Of a DNA stretch of 64,000 bases, positions 1-9,434 are shown one piece after another. Both the position numbers and the translations under genes were made by a program. This stretch comes from Bremerella sp. JC817 (GTDB lineage Bacteria; Planctomycetota; Planctomycetia; Pirellulales; Pirellulaceae): the NCBI RefSeq assembly GCF_040718835.1, contig NZ_JBFEFG010000253.1, positions 1 through 64,000 on the forward strand. The letters are read 5' to 3'. The notes under the pieces are model-generated. The model did no database searches and had not been told where the DNA came from. It saw only the letters and a program-made list of their open reading frames with translations. Numbering within the stretch: the stretch's first letter is position 1; every line of letters begins with the position of its first letter.

Positions 1-97
1 TTTCAATATAAATAAGGTAGTGACTTGCTTGAGTGATCGGTGGTCGTCCCACTTTTGGGTTCGTTGGGTTCGTGAAAACCACTTGAACCAAAAGTTT

Positions 98-1612
<1,515 letters not shown>

Positions 1613-1675
1613 AATATTTGCTTAACTCCAAGGCCGAAGCCTCAAAGTGTGTTAGCAAGTTAAAATCGACAGTGC

Positions 1676-1724
1676 TTGAACTAGCTACTAGTTTAAAAAA
1701 GAAATTGAACTAGTTTGAGTTCAA
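1676..1724. repeat. Paired dyads and TTGAACTAG direct repeat upstream of 16S
   Basis: TTGAACTAG occurs twice (1676-1684 and 1705-1713, 29 bases apart). Each copy is half of a dyad: AACTAG-CTA-CTAGTT at 1679-1693 and TTGAACT-N6-AGTTCAA at 1705-1724. They lie 65-115 bases upstream of the mature 16S 5' end, inside the expected leader or promoter. They could be a protein-binding site or part of leader RNA folding; the sequence does not decide. Confidence 0.5.
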
Positions 1725-1835
1725 ATAATGATCGCTTTCTTCAGCCAGCAAGCTGGCCTCCAAAAGCACAACCACCTTCGTTCTCAAACAGAGGTCACTA
1801 CCAAATTGTCAAAGATCGTTTTGAGTGCTTTCACA

Positions 1836-1868
1836 CTCGCAAAAGCGTTTTGCTTTTGTCCCTGCGAG
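1836..1868. repeat. Nested hairpin, CAAAAGC/GCTTTTG core
   Basis: A perfect 7-bp dyad, CAAAAGC (1840-1846) and GCTTTTG (1852-1858), sits inside an outer CTCGC/GCGAG pair (1836-1840 and 1864-1868). It lies about 230 bases upstream of the 16S 5' end. Role unknown; no U-tract follows on either strand that would make it a standard terminator. Confidence 0.4.
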
Positions 1869-1934
1869 CGATGTTGCCCAACTGGGAAGAGAGAAATGTA
1901 CCAGATCAGGACCGGGCGTCAACGGGCTCAGTGA

Positions 1935-1959
1935 TTTCCACGACGGAATTTCGTGGAAA
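1935..1959. repeat. Inverted repeat TTTCCACGA-N7-TCGTGGAAA
   Basis: A perfect 9-bp inverted repeat with a 7-base loop in the spacer between 16S and the thioredoxin-like gene. No T-run follows on either strand, so an operator or an RNA hairpin is more likely than an intrinsic terminator. Confidence 0.45.
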
Positions 1960-2278
1960 GAACCATTTAACACGGGAAAACACGGGCGAAATGATTTTGG
2001 AATTCTTCCCCAGGAATGTCTCGGAAGGCCCTTTTGGCTCTTCGATCGGTCGTGATCGCGGGTGATTTTGGTGGTCGAAATCGCACTTCGCGGCGATACG
2101 AGGGGACGAGAAAGCACGTTTACGCCATGGTTCGGTTGTGCGGGATGTATGGGAGTGGGGAAGATTGACCAGCGGATTGGTCCAAGTTTCCACCAGGAAG
2201 GGGCGGTCGGCTCTCTCGGATAAGCTTTACTGGATCATAGAGATGTAATTTCGGACTGCGCTTGGGGGAGAGAAGGTA

Positions 2279-2653
2279 ATGCAAAAAGCAGTCGTGGTGG
2301 GCGTGGCAATCCTCTGCTTCATTGCCCCGGTGATTCTTACGGTGGCCAGCTACTCAGGCGGGCCGGTGGATGATCCCAACGTTCAGCCCCGCGATCTTCC
2401 TGGAAAGATCCTGTTTTTCAGTGCCAACTGGTGCCCTGCGTGTCGTCATGCTGATCCGGCCTACCAGGAACTCCGAAATGCGGGCTACCCGATTCGGAAA
2501 GTCGATGTCGACTCGAATCCAACACTGGCCCAGCAATATGGGATCAGCAGCATTCCGCAATTTGTATATGTCGTCGACGGGATGGAGAAGCGACGAATCA
2601 GCGGAAGCACCTCGGCGTCGCGGCTCAAGCGAATGTATCGAGGCGGTTGGTAA
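2279..2653 (+). CDS. Thioredoxin-fold protein with N-terminal membrane anchor
   Basis: A 124-residue protein. Residues 1-25 form a hydrophobic segment (signal peptide or anchor), followed by a short thioredoxin-like domain. The redox motif WCPAC is near residues 51-55 after a LFFSANW strand, and the cis-proline loop is seen as GISSIPQFVYV. This is a thioredoxin-family arrangement, so a periplasmic thiol-disulfide role is likely; the partner is unknown. The ATG is preceded by a purine-rich AGAGAAGG site. It appears to be monocistronic. Fold assignment is secure; the substrate is not. Confidence 0.85.
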   Translation: MQKAVVVGVAILCFIAPVILTVASYSGGPVDDPNVQPRDLPGKILFFSANWCPACRHADPAYQELRNAGYPIRKVDVDSNPTLAQQYGISSIPQFVYVVDGMEKRRISGSTSASRLKRMYRGGW

Positions 2654-2672
2654 TAGCAGGCCGAGGCCTGAG

Positions 2673-2698
2673 TGACGCTCGATCTTGGCTGAGCGTCA
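2673..2698 (+). terminator. Hairpin after thioredoxin-like gene (weak terminator)
   Basis: TGACGCTC (2673-2680) pairs with GAGCGTCA (2691-2698), 20 bases after the thioredoxin-like stop. It is followed by an A-run rather than a T-run, so it is at best a non-canonical terminator. Confidence 0.3.
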
Positions 2699-2824
2699 GC
2701 AAAAAGCCCATTTCTAGTGCGTAATATTATACGCGGAATCAATTGCGAGCCTCCGACGGGGCCTCTATGCTGAATTTCCAGATCAGTGCTGCTGGTTTGA
2801 CGTCTTTTCAGGAGTTGTTCCTTC

Positions 2825-3289
2825 GTGCATATCTGTCGCTTGGGATTGTGGTTTGGGTTCGTGCTTGCCGTTGCTGGCTGTGGTTCGCAGTCGGATTCGG
2901 CTTATACGGAATACGATGAAGCAGAAATGCAGGCCGCGATTGCTCAGGCGAAATCGTCGGTCAATCAGTTCATCGATACGCTACACAGCGGCAATGGCGA
3001 GAACTTCTCCGTCAAAGTCGCGATTCAAGATGGCGACGAAGTCGAGCACATGTGGTTATCGAATGTGAAATATGCCGACGGCAAATTCACCGGCACCATC
3101 GACAATGCCCCCGACATGATCAGCAACGTGCAGATGGGCCAACAATGGACGGTGCCCAAAAACGAGATCTCGGATTGGATGTTTATTCGAGATCGCAAAA
3201 TGCATGGCAACTTCACGATTCGCCCATTGCTGAAGACATTTCCTGAGGACGAAGCGGCGCAGTTTCGTGCCATTCTCGCCGAGCCTTAA
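2825..3289 (+). CDS. DUF2314-family lipoprotein
   Basis: A 154-residue protein with GTG start and AGGAG 10 bases upstream. Residues 1-19 are a signal peptide ending in a lipobox-like AVAGC, so it is probably a lipoprotein. The mature part carries a DUF2314 (YegJ-like) domain: a helix AIAQAKSSVNQFIDTL, then alternating strands with VEHMWLSNVKYADGKFTGTIDN and a WTVPKNEISDWMFI end. The biochemical function of the family is not known. The Tat-type isomerase gene follows 80 bases downstream and may or may not be co-transcribed. Confidence 0.8.
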   Translation: MHICRLGLWFGFVLAVAGCGSQSDSAYTEYDEAEMQAAIAQAKSSVNQFIDTLHSGNGENFSVKVAIQDGDEVEHMWLSNVKYADGKFTGTIDNAPDMISNVQMGQQWTVPKNEISDWMFIRDRKMHGNFTIRPLLKTFPEDEAAQFRAILAEP

Positions 3290-3368
3290 GTCCTGAATCG
3301 AACGCATTTCATCGGAAATTCGAGTTCCTTTTCACACGTTTACTCATCTCTGACCGGTAGGAATTCTC

Positions 3369-4352
3369 ATGGCCTTTTCTGATTCGATCGCAAGTCGTCG
3401 AGGTTTTTTGTCTGCTGCTGCGGCAGCCGCATCGTTGATTCCCTTGAGCCAGGCTTGTGGTGCGGACGAATCCAAGCCTACGGAAGAAAACGGAGCTCGC
3501 AAGACTTCGCCAATCATCCTTTCGACCTACTCGTTGTGGCGATTCCATAACGAAGAGTTCCGCGACTTTCACAAGTGCATCGACATTGCCGATGAGTTTG
3601 GTTTCGATGGGGTCGAACTGCTGCTGTATCAATTGGAACAGAACGAATTGATCAGCCACTCGCAGATGATGTCGTATAAACGGCACGCTTTGCGATTGGG
3701 ATTGCCCCTGGTCGGCCTGTCGACGCACCAAGGCTTTGTGACGCCTGACCGAGAAGAACGCCAGTTTAATATTGACCGGACGATTGGGCAGATCGAGATT
3801 GCGTACGAACTCGGAATTCCGGTGATGCGAGTGAACACCGGGCGTTGGGGAACGTCAGGCAGCTTCGACATCCTGATGGAAAACCGCGGAATCGAAAAGC
3901 CACTGGAAGGTTACACCGACGAAGATGGCTACCCATGGGTGATCGAGGCACTCGAGAAATGCTTGCCGACGGCTGAAAAGTGCGGCGTTGTTCTCGCCTT
4001 GGAAAACCACTGGGGGCTGGGGCTGACTCCGGAGGGCATCCTGAGAATCGTGAACGCAGTCGACTCGCCTTGGCTGCAGATCTGCACCGATACCGGCAAC
4101 TTTCTGGAAGATCCGTACTCGCGTCTGGAAAAGATTGCTCCCAAGACCGTCTTTGTTCAGGCCAAGACCTATTACGGTGGTGGTCAATGGTACTCGCTCG
4201 ATCTCGATTACCCGCGAATTGGGGAGATCCTGCGGAAGCATGACTACCGCGGTTACATCTCGCTCGAATTCGAAGGGATGGAAGACTATAAGACAGCTCT
4301 TCCACAGAGCCTGGCCTTGCTGCGTAAAGCGTTCACGCGAAGTTACAGCTAA
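3369..4352 (+). CDS. Sugar phosphate isomerase/epimerase, TIM barrel, Tat-exported
   Basis: A 327-residue protein of the AP endonuclease 2/xylose isomerase-like TIM-barrel superfamily. The N-terminus has a twin-arginine signal (SRRGFLSAAAAAA, residues 9-21), so export in folded form is likely. Barrel landmarks are FGFDGVELLLY, an ALENHWG strand with Glu-His typical of metal ligands, LQICTDTGNF, and GYISLEFEGMEDY at the C-terminal end, all positions where these enzymes hold the divalent metal. Such genes are abundant in planctomycetes and usually act on sugars or inositols; the substrate cannot be told. It is convergent with a XylR-type regulator and closed by a strong terminator. Confidence 0.85.
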   Translation: MAFSDSIASRRGFLSAAAAAASLIPLSQACGADESKPTEENGARKTSPIILSTYSLWRFHNEEFRDFHKCIDIADEFGFDGVELLLYQLEQNELISHSQMMSYKRHALRLGLPLVGLSTHQGFVTPDREERQFNIDRTIGQIEIAYELGIPVMRVNTGRWGTSGSFDILMENRGIEKPLEGYTDEDGYPWVIEALEKCLPTAEKCGVVLALENHWGLGLTPEGILRIVNAVDSPWLQICTDTGNFLEDPYSRLEKIAPKTVFVQAKTYYGGGQWYSLDLDYPRIGEILRKHDYRGYISLEFEGMEDYKTALPQSLALLRKAFTRSYS

Positions 4353-4379
4353 CCCGATGGGCAGATCACGAATGCGAAT

Positions 4380-4411
4380 CGGCCTGAAGTCGAGAGATTT
4401 CAGGCCGTTTT
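4380..4411 (+). terminator. Rho-independent terminator after sugar isomerase gene
   Basis: CGGCCTGAA (4380-4388) and TTCAGGCCG (4399-4407) form a perfect 9-bp stem followed by TTTT, 27 bases after the isomerase stop codon. Confidence 0.85.
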
Positions 4412-4460
4412 CATGCGCTTTGGGAAACGAGCAGACGAGGAGAAGCTAACTCTCCGTAAA

Positions 4461-5690
4461 CTAGGCTTCGCTCTGCTTGGCGGTGCTGCGATATTCATTC
4501 GGCGTTTGCCCGACTTCGCGGCGGAAGAAGTTGACGAAGTTGGCAGGCTCGGGGAAGCCACATAGTTCGGCTACTTTCGTAACGCTATGGTCCGAGTTCA
4601 CCAGCATTTGCTTCGCTTGCTGCACGCGGATTGCTCGGATCTTTTTGCCTGGCGTAATGCCGTATTCCTGTTGGAAGCGGCGATTAAGCGTGTTTCTCGA
4701 GACTCCCAGGCGTCTGGCCAATTCGTCGACGTTGATTCCCTGGCAGGCCTCACGTTCGATGATCCGATTAACCTGAGCGACGACGGCATCTTTGACTAAC
4801 TCGAAGCGGAACGTATCCCGTTCGATGAAATCCAGTCGTACCTGCTGCACCTGGGGGAATTCGCCATCTGGCGTTTCCAGACGCTGCCGGACCATGTTAA
4901 AGGCCTGGCGTCCGATCATCTGGCCGTGGATCTCAATCGAGGAGATCGCTGGCGAGGCGACCTTGCTAACCGTGAAGTTGCCGAAACCCATGACTGCCAC
5001 GTCCTGGGGGATTCGGTACTCAAGGTCGCGGGCAACCCGGCACAAAAGGGCCGCCAGGTAATCGTCGTCGCAGAAGATCGCTGCCGGCTGGGGCAGTTCT
5101 TGCAGGAAGGTGATAATCTCGGCTTCCCGGGCAGGCTGGAACATCCGCTGACGTTCTTCGCTCGGCAGGCCAGGGGCAATAAAGAACTGCGTCGAAATAT
5201 TCTGTTCGTTGAGACGCTTGGTGATCGTGTTCAGCCAATTGATCTTGAATGGATCATTTCCGAGATTGTGAGAAACAATCGCAGCGTGTTCTCGCCCCAG
5301 AGCGGTAAATTTCTCAACCAAGTCGTCCTGCAAGGCGTCCCAATCGAACGCGATGGAAGGAACTCCCTCGCGGATCCAGTTGCTGCCGCAGTTCACCACG
5401 GGGATGCCCATCTCAAGCAGTCGACGAGCCCAGGGGGAACCGCTGTAGGCCCAAATGATGGCTCCGTCGAACTCTAGACCGCTGAAATCATGGTCAAAAT
5501 CGGGGTGAGTGTCGTCGTAGGGCCATTCGAGGATCGAGATATGAGGAAAATCAGCAGCGCCCATGGCAGCACCCGCCGTGATGCGCGCGGATTGCTCGTG
5601 TCCCCGGGGCAGGAACAAGGCAATAGTCTTGGTGACCAAGTTAGAGTGGTCAATCATCCGCTGACGCTCCGCATCCGGCTTTTTCGTCAT
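4461..5690 (-). CDS. XylR-type AraC-family transcriptional regulator
   Basis: A 409-residue regulator with a periplasmic-binding-protein-like ligand domain (about residues 17-290, LacI/XylR type, with AIFCDDDYLAALLCR and VAVMGFGNF) and a C-terminal AraC double helix-turn-helix (about 300-405: INVDELARRLGVSRNTLNRRFQQ and HSVTKVAELCGFPEPANFVNFFRREVGQTPNEYR). This is the architecture of E. coli XylR, a sugar-responsive activator. The ligand is unknown; the facing sugar isomerase gene makes a sugar or sugar acid plausible. Paired motifs directly upstream of the start look like an autoregulatory site (see 5716-5770). Confidence 0.9.
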   Translation of the reverse strand: MTKKPDAERQRMIDHSNLVTKTIALFLPRGHEQSARITAGAAMGAADFPHISILEWPYDDTHPDFDHDFSGLEFDGAIIWAYSGSPWARRLLEMGIPVVNCGSNWIREGVPSIAFDWDALQDDLVEKFTALGREHAAIVSHNLGNDPFKINWLNTITKRLNEQNISTQFFIAPGLPSEERQRMFQPAREAEIITFLQELPQPAAIFCDDDYLAALLCRVARDLEYRIPQDVAVMGFGNFTVSKVASPAISSIEIHGQMIGRQAFNMVRQRLETPDGEFPQVQQVRLDFIERDTFRFELVKDAVVAQVNRIIEREACQGINVDELARRLGVSRNTLNRRFQQEYGITPGKKIRAIRVQQAKQMLVNSDHSVTKVAELCGFPEPANFVNFFRREVGQTPNEYRSTAKQSEA

Positions 5691-5730
5691 GCAACAAATT
5701 GAAAATCACAAATAACGAAATTCGCAATGC
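5691..5730. repeat. 40-bp imperfect direct repeat, copy A
   Basis: This copy begins directly upstream of the XylR-type start codon. It matches copy B (6306-6345) at 32 of 40 ungapped positions, including identical GCAACAAATTGAAAA at its left end and GCAATGC at its right end. The two copies flank the regulator/DUF1559 spacer in the same orientation. Confidence 0.7.
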
Positions 5731-5770
5731 TTCGTAATTCACCAGAATACACAATCGTACTTCGTATTCT
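5716..5770. promoter_or_regulatory. Candidate operator for the XylR-type regulator
   Basis: CTTCGTAATTC (5730-5740) recurs as CTTCGTATTCT (5760-5770), 30 bases apart, about three helical turns. A CGAA-A-TTCG dyad at 5716-5724 precedes them. AraC-type regulators bind direct repeats, and these lie 26-80 bases upstream of the regulator's start codon. Function is inferred from position and spacing only. Confidence 0.4.
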
Positions 5771-6305
5771 ACTCATCACGTATGAAGATCGCTGCCTTCT
5801 GCCAAATTCTGATCCCTACAAACGCTCCTCAGACGGGTTCTCAGGTGAACGTACCGTGGGGTTCTCTTTTTCTATCAGAATCTGACAACCGAATCCAAAT
5901 GTCAATCGCGAGAAAGAGGGGGATTGCCTTGAACCCTGCTTTGCGTGGGAAATCGCTCCGTTGAGTCTGCTTCAGCGCGAGTCTTCTGCTTTTTGATGGT
6001 CTGCGGAAACCCGCACCCACCTTCGGCTATGCGGGCATTGCCTGTTGGGTGGCATGGGCTGTTGCTCGTCGCGATGCCGCTGAATTCTTGGTTGGCGTGT
6101 GACCCGGCCGAAATCTTTCCACAACACTTCCTGGTAAGCTGTTGCATTCCGCCTATGGAAGTCGTAGTTTGTTCCATGAAAGGTCTTGAAGAATACTTAT
6201 CGTACTAATGAATAGTCATTTGGCTCTGCAGAGGGGCGAAGTGAGCAAAGCGTTACCGGAAAACCCGCAGTTGGCCTGCGGAACTCCTCCGAATTGATAA
6301 CGTTT

Positions 6306-6345
6306 GCAACAAATTGAAAACTTACAAAAACGGAATTGGCAATGC
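6306..6345. repeat. 40-bp imperfect direct repeat, copy B
   Basis: Second copy of the repeat found at 5691-5730 (32 of 40 positions identical), same orientation, 575 bases further on and about 180 bases upstream of the DUF1559 start codon. Confidence 0.7.
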
Positions 6346-6522
6346 ATTATTGATGGATGCAGTCACAATAGTGCCTGATCGCCCACCCCAATTCATGCAA
6401 CATGTGGGTCTTGCGGTAGCCTATCCCCCAGGATGCAGTCGATTCCCTACCGGCTTCGATTCGACTCCAGGTCTTCCGCCACCTTCCATCATCTTTCTTA
6501 CTATGTCCTGGAGTGGATCAAA

Positions 6523-7452
<930 letters not shown>

Positions 7453-7553
7453 CGAGTTTCTGATTATCTCCGCGTCTAATTCATGGTGCACAACGTGGCA
7501 TGCTCAGGAGCCTGCCACGACTCGCACTGGAATAAACGCATTCATTGGATCAG

Positions 7554-7584
7554 GCATCGTGGTAATCGATTCTTACCACGATGC
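7554..7584 (+). other. Perfect 12-bp hairpin between DUF1559 and lipoprotein genes
   Basis: GCATCGTGGTAA (7554-7565), loop TCGATTC, TTACCACGATGC (7573-7584). It ends 48 bases upstream of the lipoprotein ATG. A T-run (TTTTTT) comes only about 17 bases later, so it may attenuate, terminate weakly, or stabilise the cleaved mRNA ends. Confidence 0.6.
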
Positions 7585-7632
7585 TGCATTCCCATTCATT
7601 CCTTTTTTCGTCTTCTATCGGGGTGTATCGAA

Positions 7633-8019
7633 ATGACTCGAGTTTCATTTTCACAGCTAGCCTGCTGCCTGTTGCTTTCGTTCTCTGTGCTACTGTCGGT
7701 TGGTTGTTCAAGTGAGCCCCACAAGCTCACCGTAACCGGAACCGTCACGCTTGATGGAACGCCAGTGCACGACGGAAGCGTTATCTTTTCCCCTGCAGAC
7801 GGAAACGGCGTCGCAGAGAGCGGAAAAGTCATTGAAGGAAACTACGAACTTCAGTGTGTGCCTGGAGAAAAGAGTGTGAAAATCGCTGGATACACAGCGG
7901 AAAAAAAAGTAGTTCCAGTGTCATACGTTATGGATCCAGCTCAGTTGACCGCAAACGTCACAGAAGACACGCAACTCGATTTTGAATTGTCCTCAAAGTC
8001 TACGCGGCGGCGTCGATAA
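7633..8019 (+). CDS. Small lipoprotein, carboxypeptidase-regulatory-like fold
   Basis: A 128-residue protein. The ATG at 7633 gives a signal peptide with the lipobox LLSVGC; the longer open frame upstream starts before the intergenic hairpin and is rejected. After the Cys comes a beta-sandwich-like domain starting KLTVTGTVTLDGTPVHDGSVIFSPADG, the usual signature of planctomycete lipoproteins encoded next to DUF1559 genes. The C-terminus is basic (RRRR). Probably outer-membrane anchored and working with the preceding gene product; no enzymatic role is visible. Confidence 0.85.
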   Translation: MTRVSFSQLACCLLLSFSVLLSVGCSSEPHKLTVTGTVTLDGTPVHDGSVIFSPADGNGVAESGKVIEGNYELQCVPGEKSVKIAGYTAEKKVVPVSYVMDPAQLTANVTEDTQLDFELSSKSTRRRR

Positions 8020-8107
8020 CTGATGGATTCCCTTTCACGATCTTAGAGAGTCAATCCTCTGGGATTGGCCTCGAGCTTTCGCCGACGTTTCATTTGGATT
8101 TCTCGAC

Positions 8108-8599
8108 ATGTTTCAATTTAACCTGATCCTGGGGGCTTTCTTTGGGATCGTGCTGGTTGTCGGCGGTCCAATTGCCGAGCCATACGCCGCACAAAAATTT
8201 GCCACGGACCTCAAGGCAAAGGCGGTCGACATGCCGGGAGATATTGGCCCCGATGGACGTCCAGGAATGCCAGTCAAAGTCATCAGCGAGGTGGACCGGC
8301 AAGAGAGTGCTCAGCGTTGGGGGAAGTACCAGGATGGATTGCGATATTTGGCAATTCACGCGGTTGCCTTGACCGTACTGGGCTTGGTCTCTGGTGGACG
8401 TTGGGGACAAGTGCTCGGCGGCATTGGGTTCAGCCTGGGGACCCTGTTTTACGGTTGTGGTATAGCCTTCAGTGCTTTACTGAATATGCCCACCTTAGCC
8501 GTGTTTGCGCCGATGGGGGCGATCTTCCTGCTGATGGGCTGGATTGGCCTAATGCTGGCCGCTTTTCAGGTCCGAAGAACTCCTACCGCTGTGGCTTAA
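8108..8599 (+). CDS. DUF423-like small membrane protein (copy 1)
   Basis: A 163-residue protein with a hydrophobic N-terminus, a variable hydrophilic loop (about residues 28-70) and three further membrane helices: LAIHAVALTVLGLV, GIGFSLGTLFYGCGIAFSALL and VFAPMGAIFLLMGWIGLMLAAF. The order and the YQDGLRYLAIHA / PMGAIFLLMGWI blocks fit DUF423 (UPF0382), and a paralogue with the same layout lies at 47100. The physiological role of the family is unknown. A terminator follows. Confidence 0.7.
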   Translation: MFQFNLILGAFFGIVLVVGGPIAEPYAAQKFATDLKAKAVDMPGDIGPDGRPGMPVKVISEVDRQESAQRWGKYQDGLRYLAIHAVALTVLGLVSGGRWGQVLGGIGFSLGTLFYGCGIAFSALLNMPTLAVFAPMGAIFLLMGWIGLMLAAFQVRRTPTAVA

Positions 8600-8626
8600 A
8601 GCCTAAGGCCCAGATTCGAATTAGAA

Positions 8627-8662
8627 AAAGAGGCTCCAGTAAAGTCGCCGGAGCCTCTTTTT
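8627..8662. terminator. Bidirectional terminator
   Basis: AAAGAGGCTCC (8627-8637) pairs with GGAGCCTCTTT (8650-8660), followed by TT and preceded by A residues, so it can serve both the DUF423-like gene and the convergent lipoprotein gene at 8706. Confidence 0.85.
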
Positions 8663-8705
8663 CGTTCGAAGCATTGATTCTTAGGTTGTGGTGCCAGGCT
8701 GCTGC

Positions 8706-9323
8706 TTACAGCGGGCGAACGCTCGTCGTCGGAAATTTCACGCCCCCTGGGAAGTCAGGGAAAACGCGTTTGATCGGGACCTGTTTCAGAAACTCGGCGT
8801 TGGCAAATCGCCACTGGGTCTGATCCTTCTCTTTGCAGCCCACCAGGTAGTTGTTGATATCGATTCGGCCCAGGTCGCTGTCGATGACCCCGTGCATGGC
8901 GATGACCACGAAGTGATGCTGGTCCGATTCCACGAAGGTGGGAGGATCTGGGAAGTCGAGCGTTTCCAGTCGGGCATTGTTTTGCCGGCCAACCTCAACC
9001 ACTTGCTGCACCGCCTGGCGATGTTTCGCTGCCCCGCCGACGATCTCGACGCAGCGTGGATGTGTCAGTGCGAGGCCCGTTTCGATATTCCCTTCAAAAC
9101 CGCATCGTTCCAGCTTCTCGACTTCCTGCTTCACACGCTCGACGTCTTGCCAGTTGTTATCGATGTTGGCCGTGGGAACTCTGGGGGCGGGGCTGCTAGA
9201 TGGCGAAGCGGCCGCAGGGGCAGGGCTAGACGAAGTGGGTTGCAACTCGATGAGAGGTTCGCCTTCACAGCCGGTGAGGTAGACCGCGCATACGGCGACC
9301 AGGATCAGCTTAGAGAGGTGCAT
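8706..9323 (-). CDS. Predicted lipoprotein of unknown function
   Basis: A 205-residue protein with a signal peptide and lipobox (AVYLTGC, Cys19). A Ser/Ala/Pro-rich linker (about 30-50) is followed by a folded part with a helix RVKQEVEKLERCGF and strands HHFVVIAMHGVIDSDLGRIDINNYLVG. Two further cysteines lie in the folded part. No family was recognised. It lies downstream of glmS on the same strand with a 111-base gap, so co-transcription is possible but no functional link is visible. Confidence 0.7.
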   Translation of the reverse strand: MHLSKLILVAVCAVYLTGCEGEPLIELQPTSSSPAPAAASPSSSPAPRVPTANIDNNWQDVERVKQEVEKLERCGFEGNIETGLALTHPRCVEIVGGAAKHRQAVQQVVEVGRQNNARLETLDFPDPPTFVESDQHHFVVIAMHGVIDSDLGRIDINNYLVGCKEKDQTQWRFANAEFLKQVPIKRVFPDFPGGVKFPTTSVRPL

Positions 9324-9434
9324 GAGATTCGAGACCTTGATGGGATGGTGGGGTAGGGACGAGTGCCCGCCAATGGTGGGGCAGGGCAGTTTTACACCAC
9401 TCGGTCATCAAGTTCCAGCATCAACGGCCGAAAG

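Larger units (their letters stand above)
1613..2278. other. 16S upstream spacer, no convincing gene
   Basis: This 666-base spacer separates divergent 16S rRNA (minus) and a thioredoxin-like gene (plus). Short open frames exist on both strands but none has a good ribosome site, a recognisable product or a clear codon pattern. It holds several dyads, listed separately, which probably belong to the rRNA leader and promoter region. No sigma70-type promoter was found that I would defend. Confidence 0.6.
5691..6522. other. 832-bp spacer between XylR-type regulator and DUF1559 gene
   Basis: No convincing gene is seen. Besides the operator-like repeats it contains a GC-rich stretch (about 6001-6065) able to fold (CCCGCA with TGCGGG, CACCCA with TGGGTG), and copy B of the 40-bp repeat. 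Short open frames on both strands lack ribosome sites and recognisable products. A decayed gene is possible but not demonstrable. Confidence 0.5.

Noticed and set aside
1807..1812. TTGACA on the minus strand as the 16S promoter -35 box
   Set aside because: No acceptable -10 element lies 16-18 bases downstream.
6001..6200. Short open frames with repetitive GC-rich text in the regulator/DUF1559 spacer as a gene
   Set aside because: No ribosome site, no continuous conserved frame; foldable GC-rich DNA explains the pattern better.
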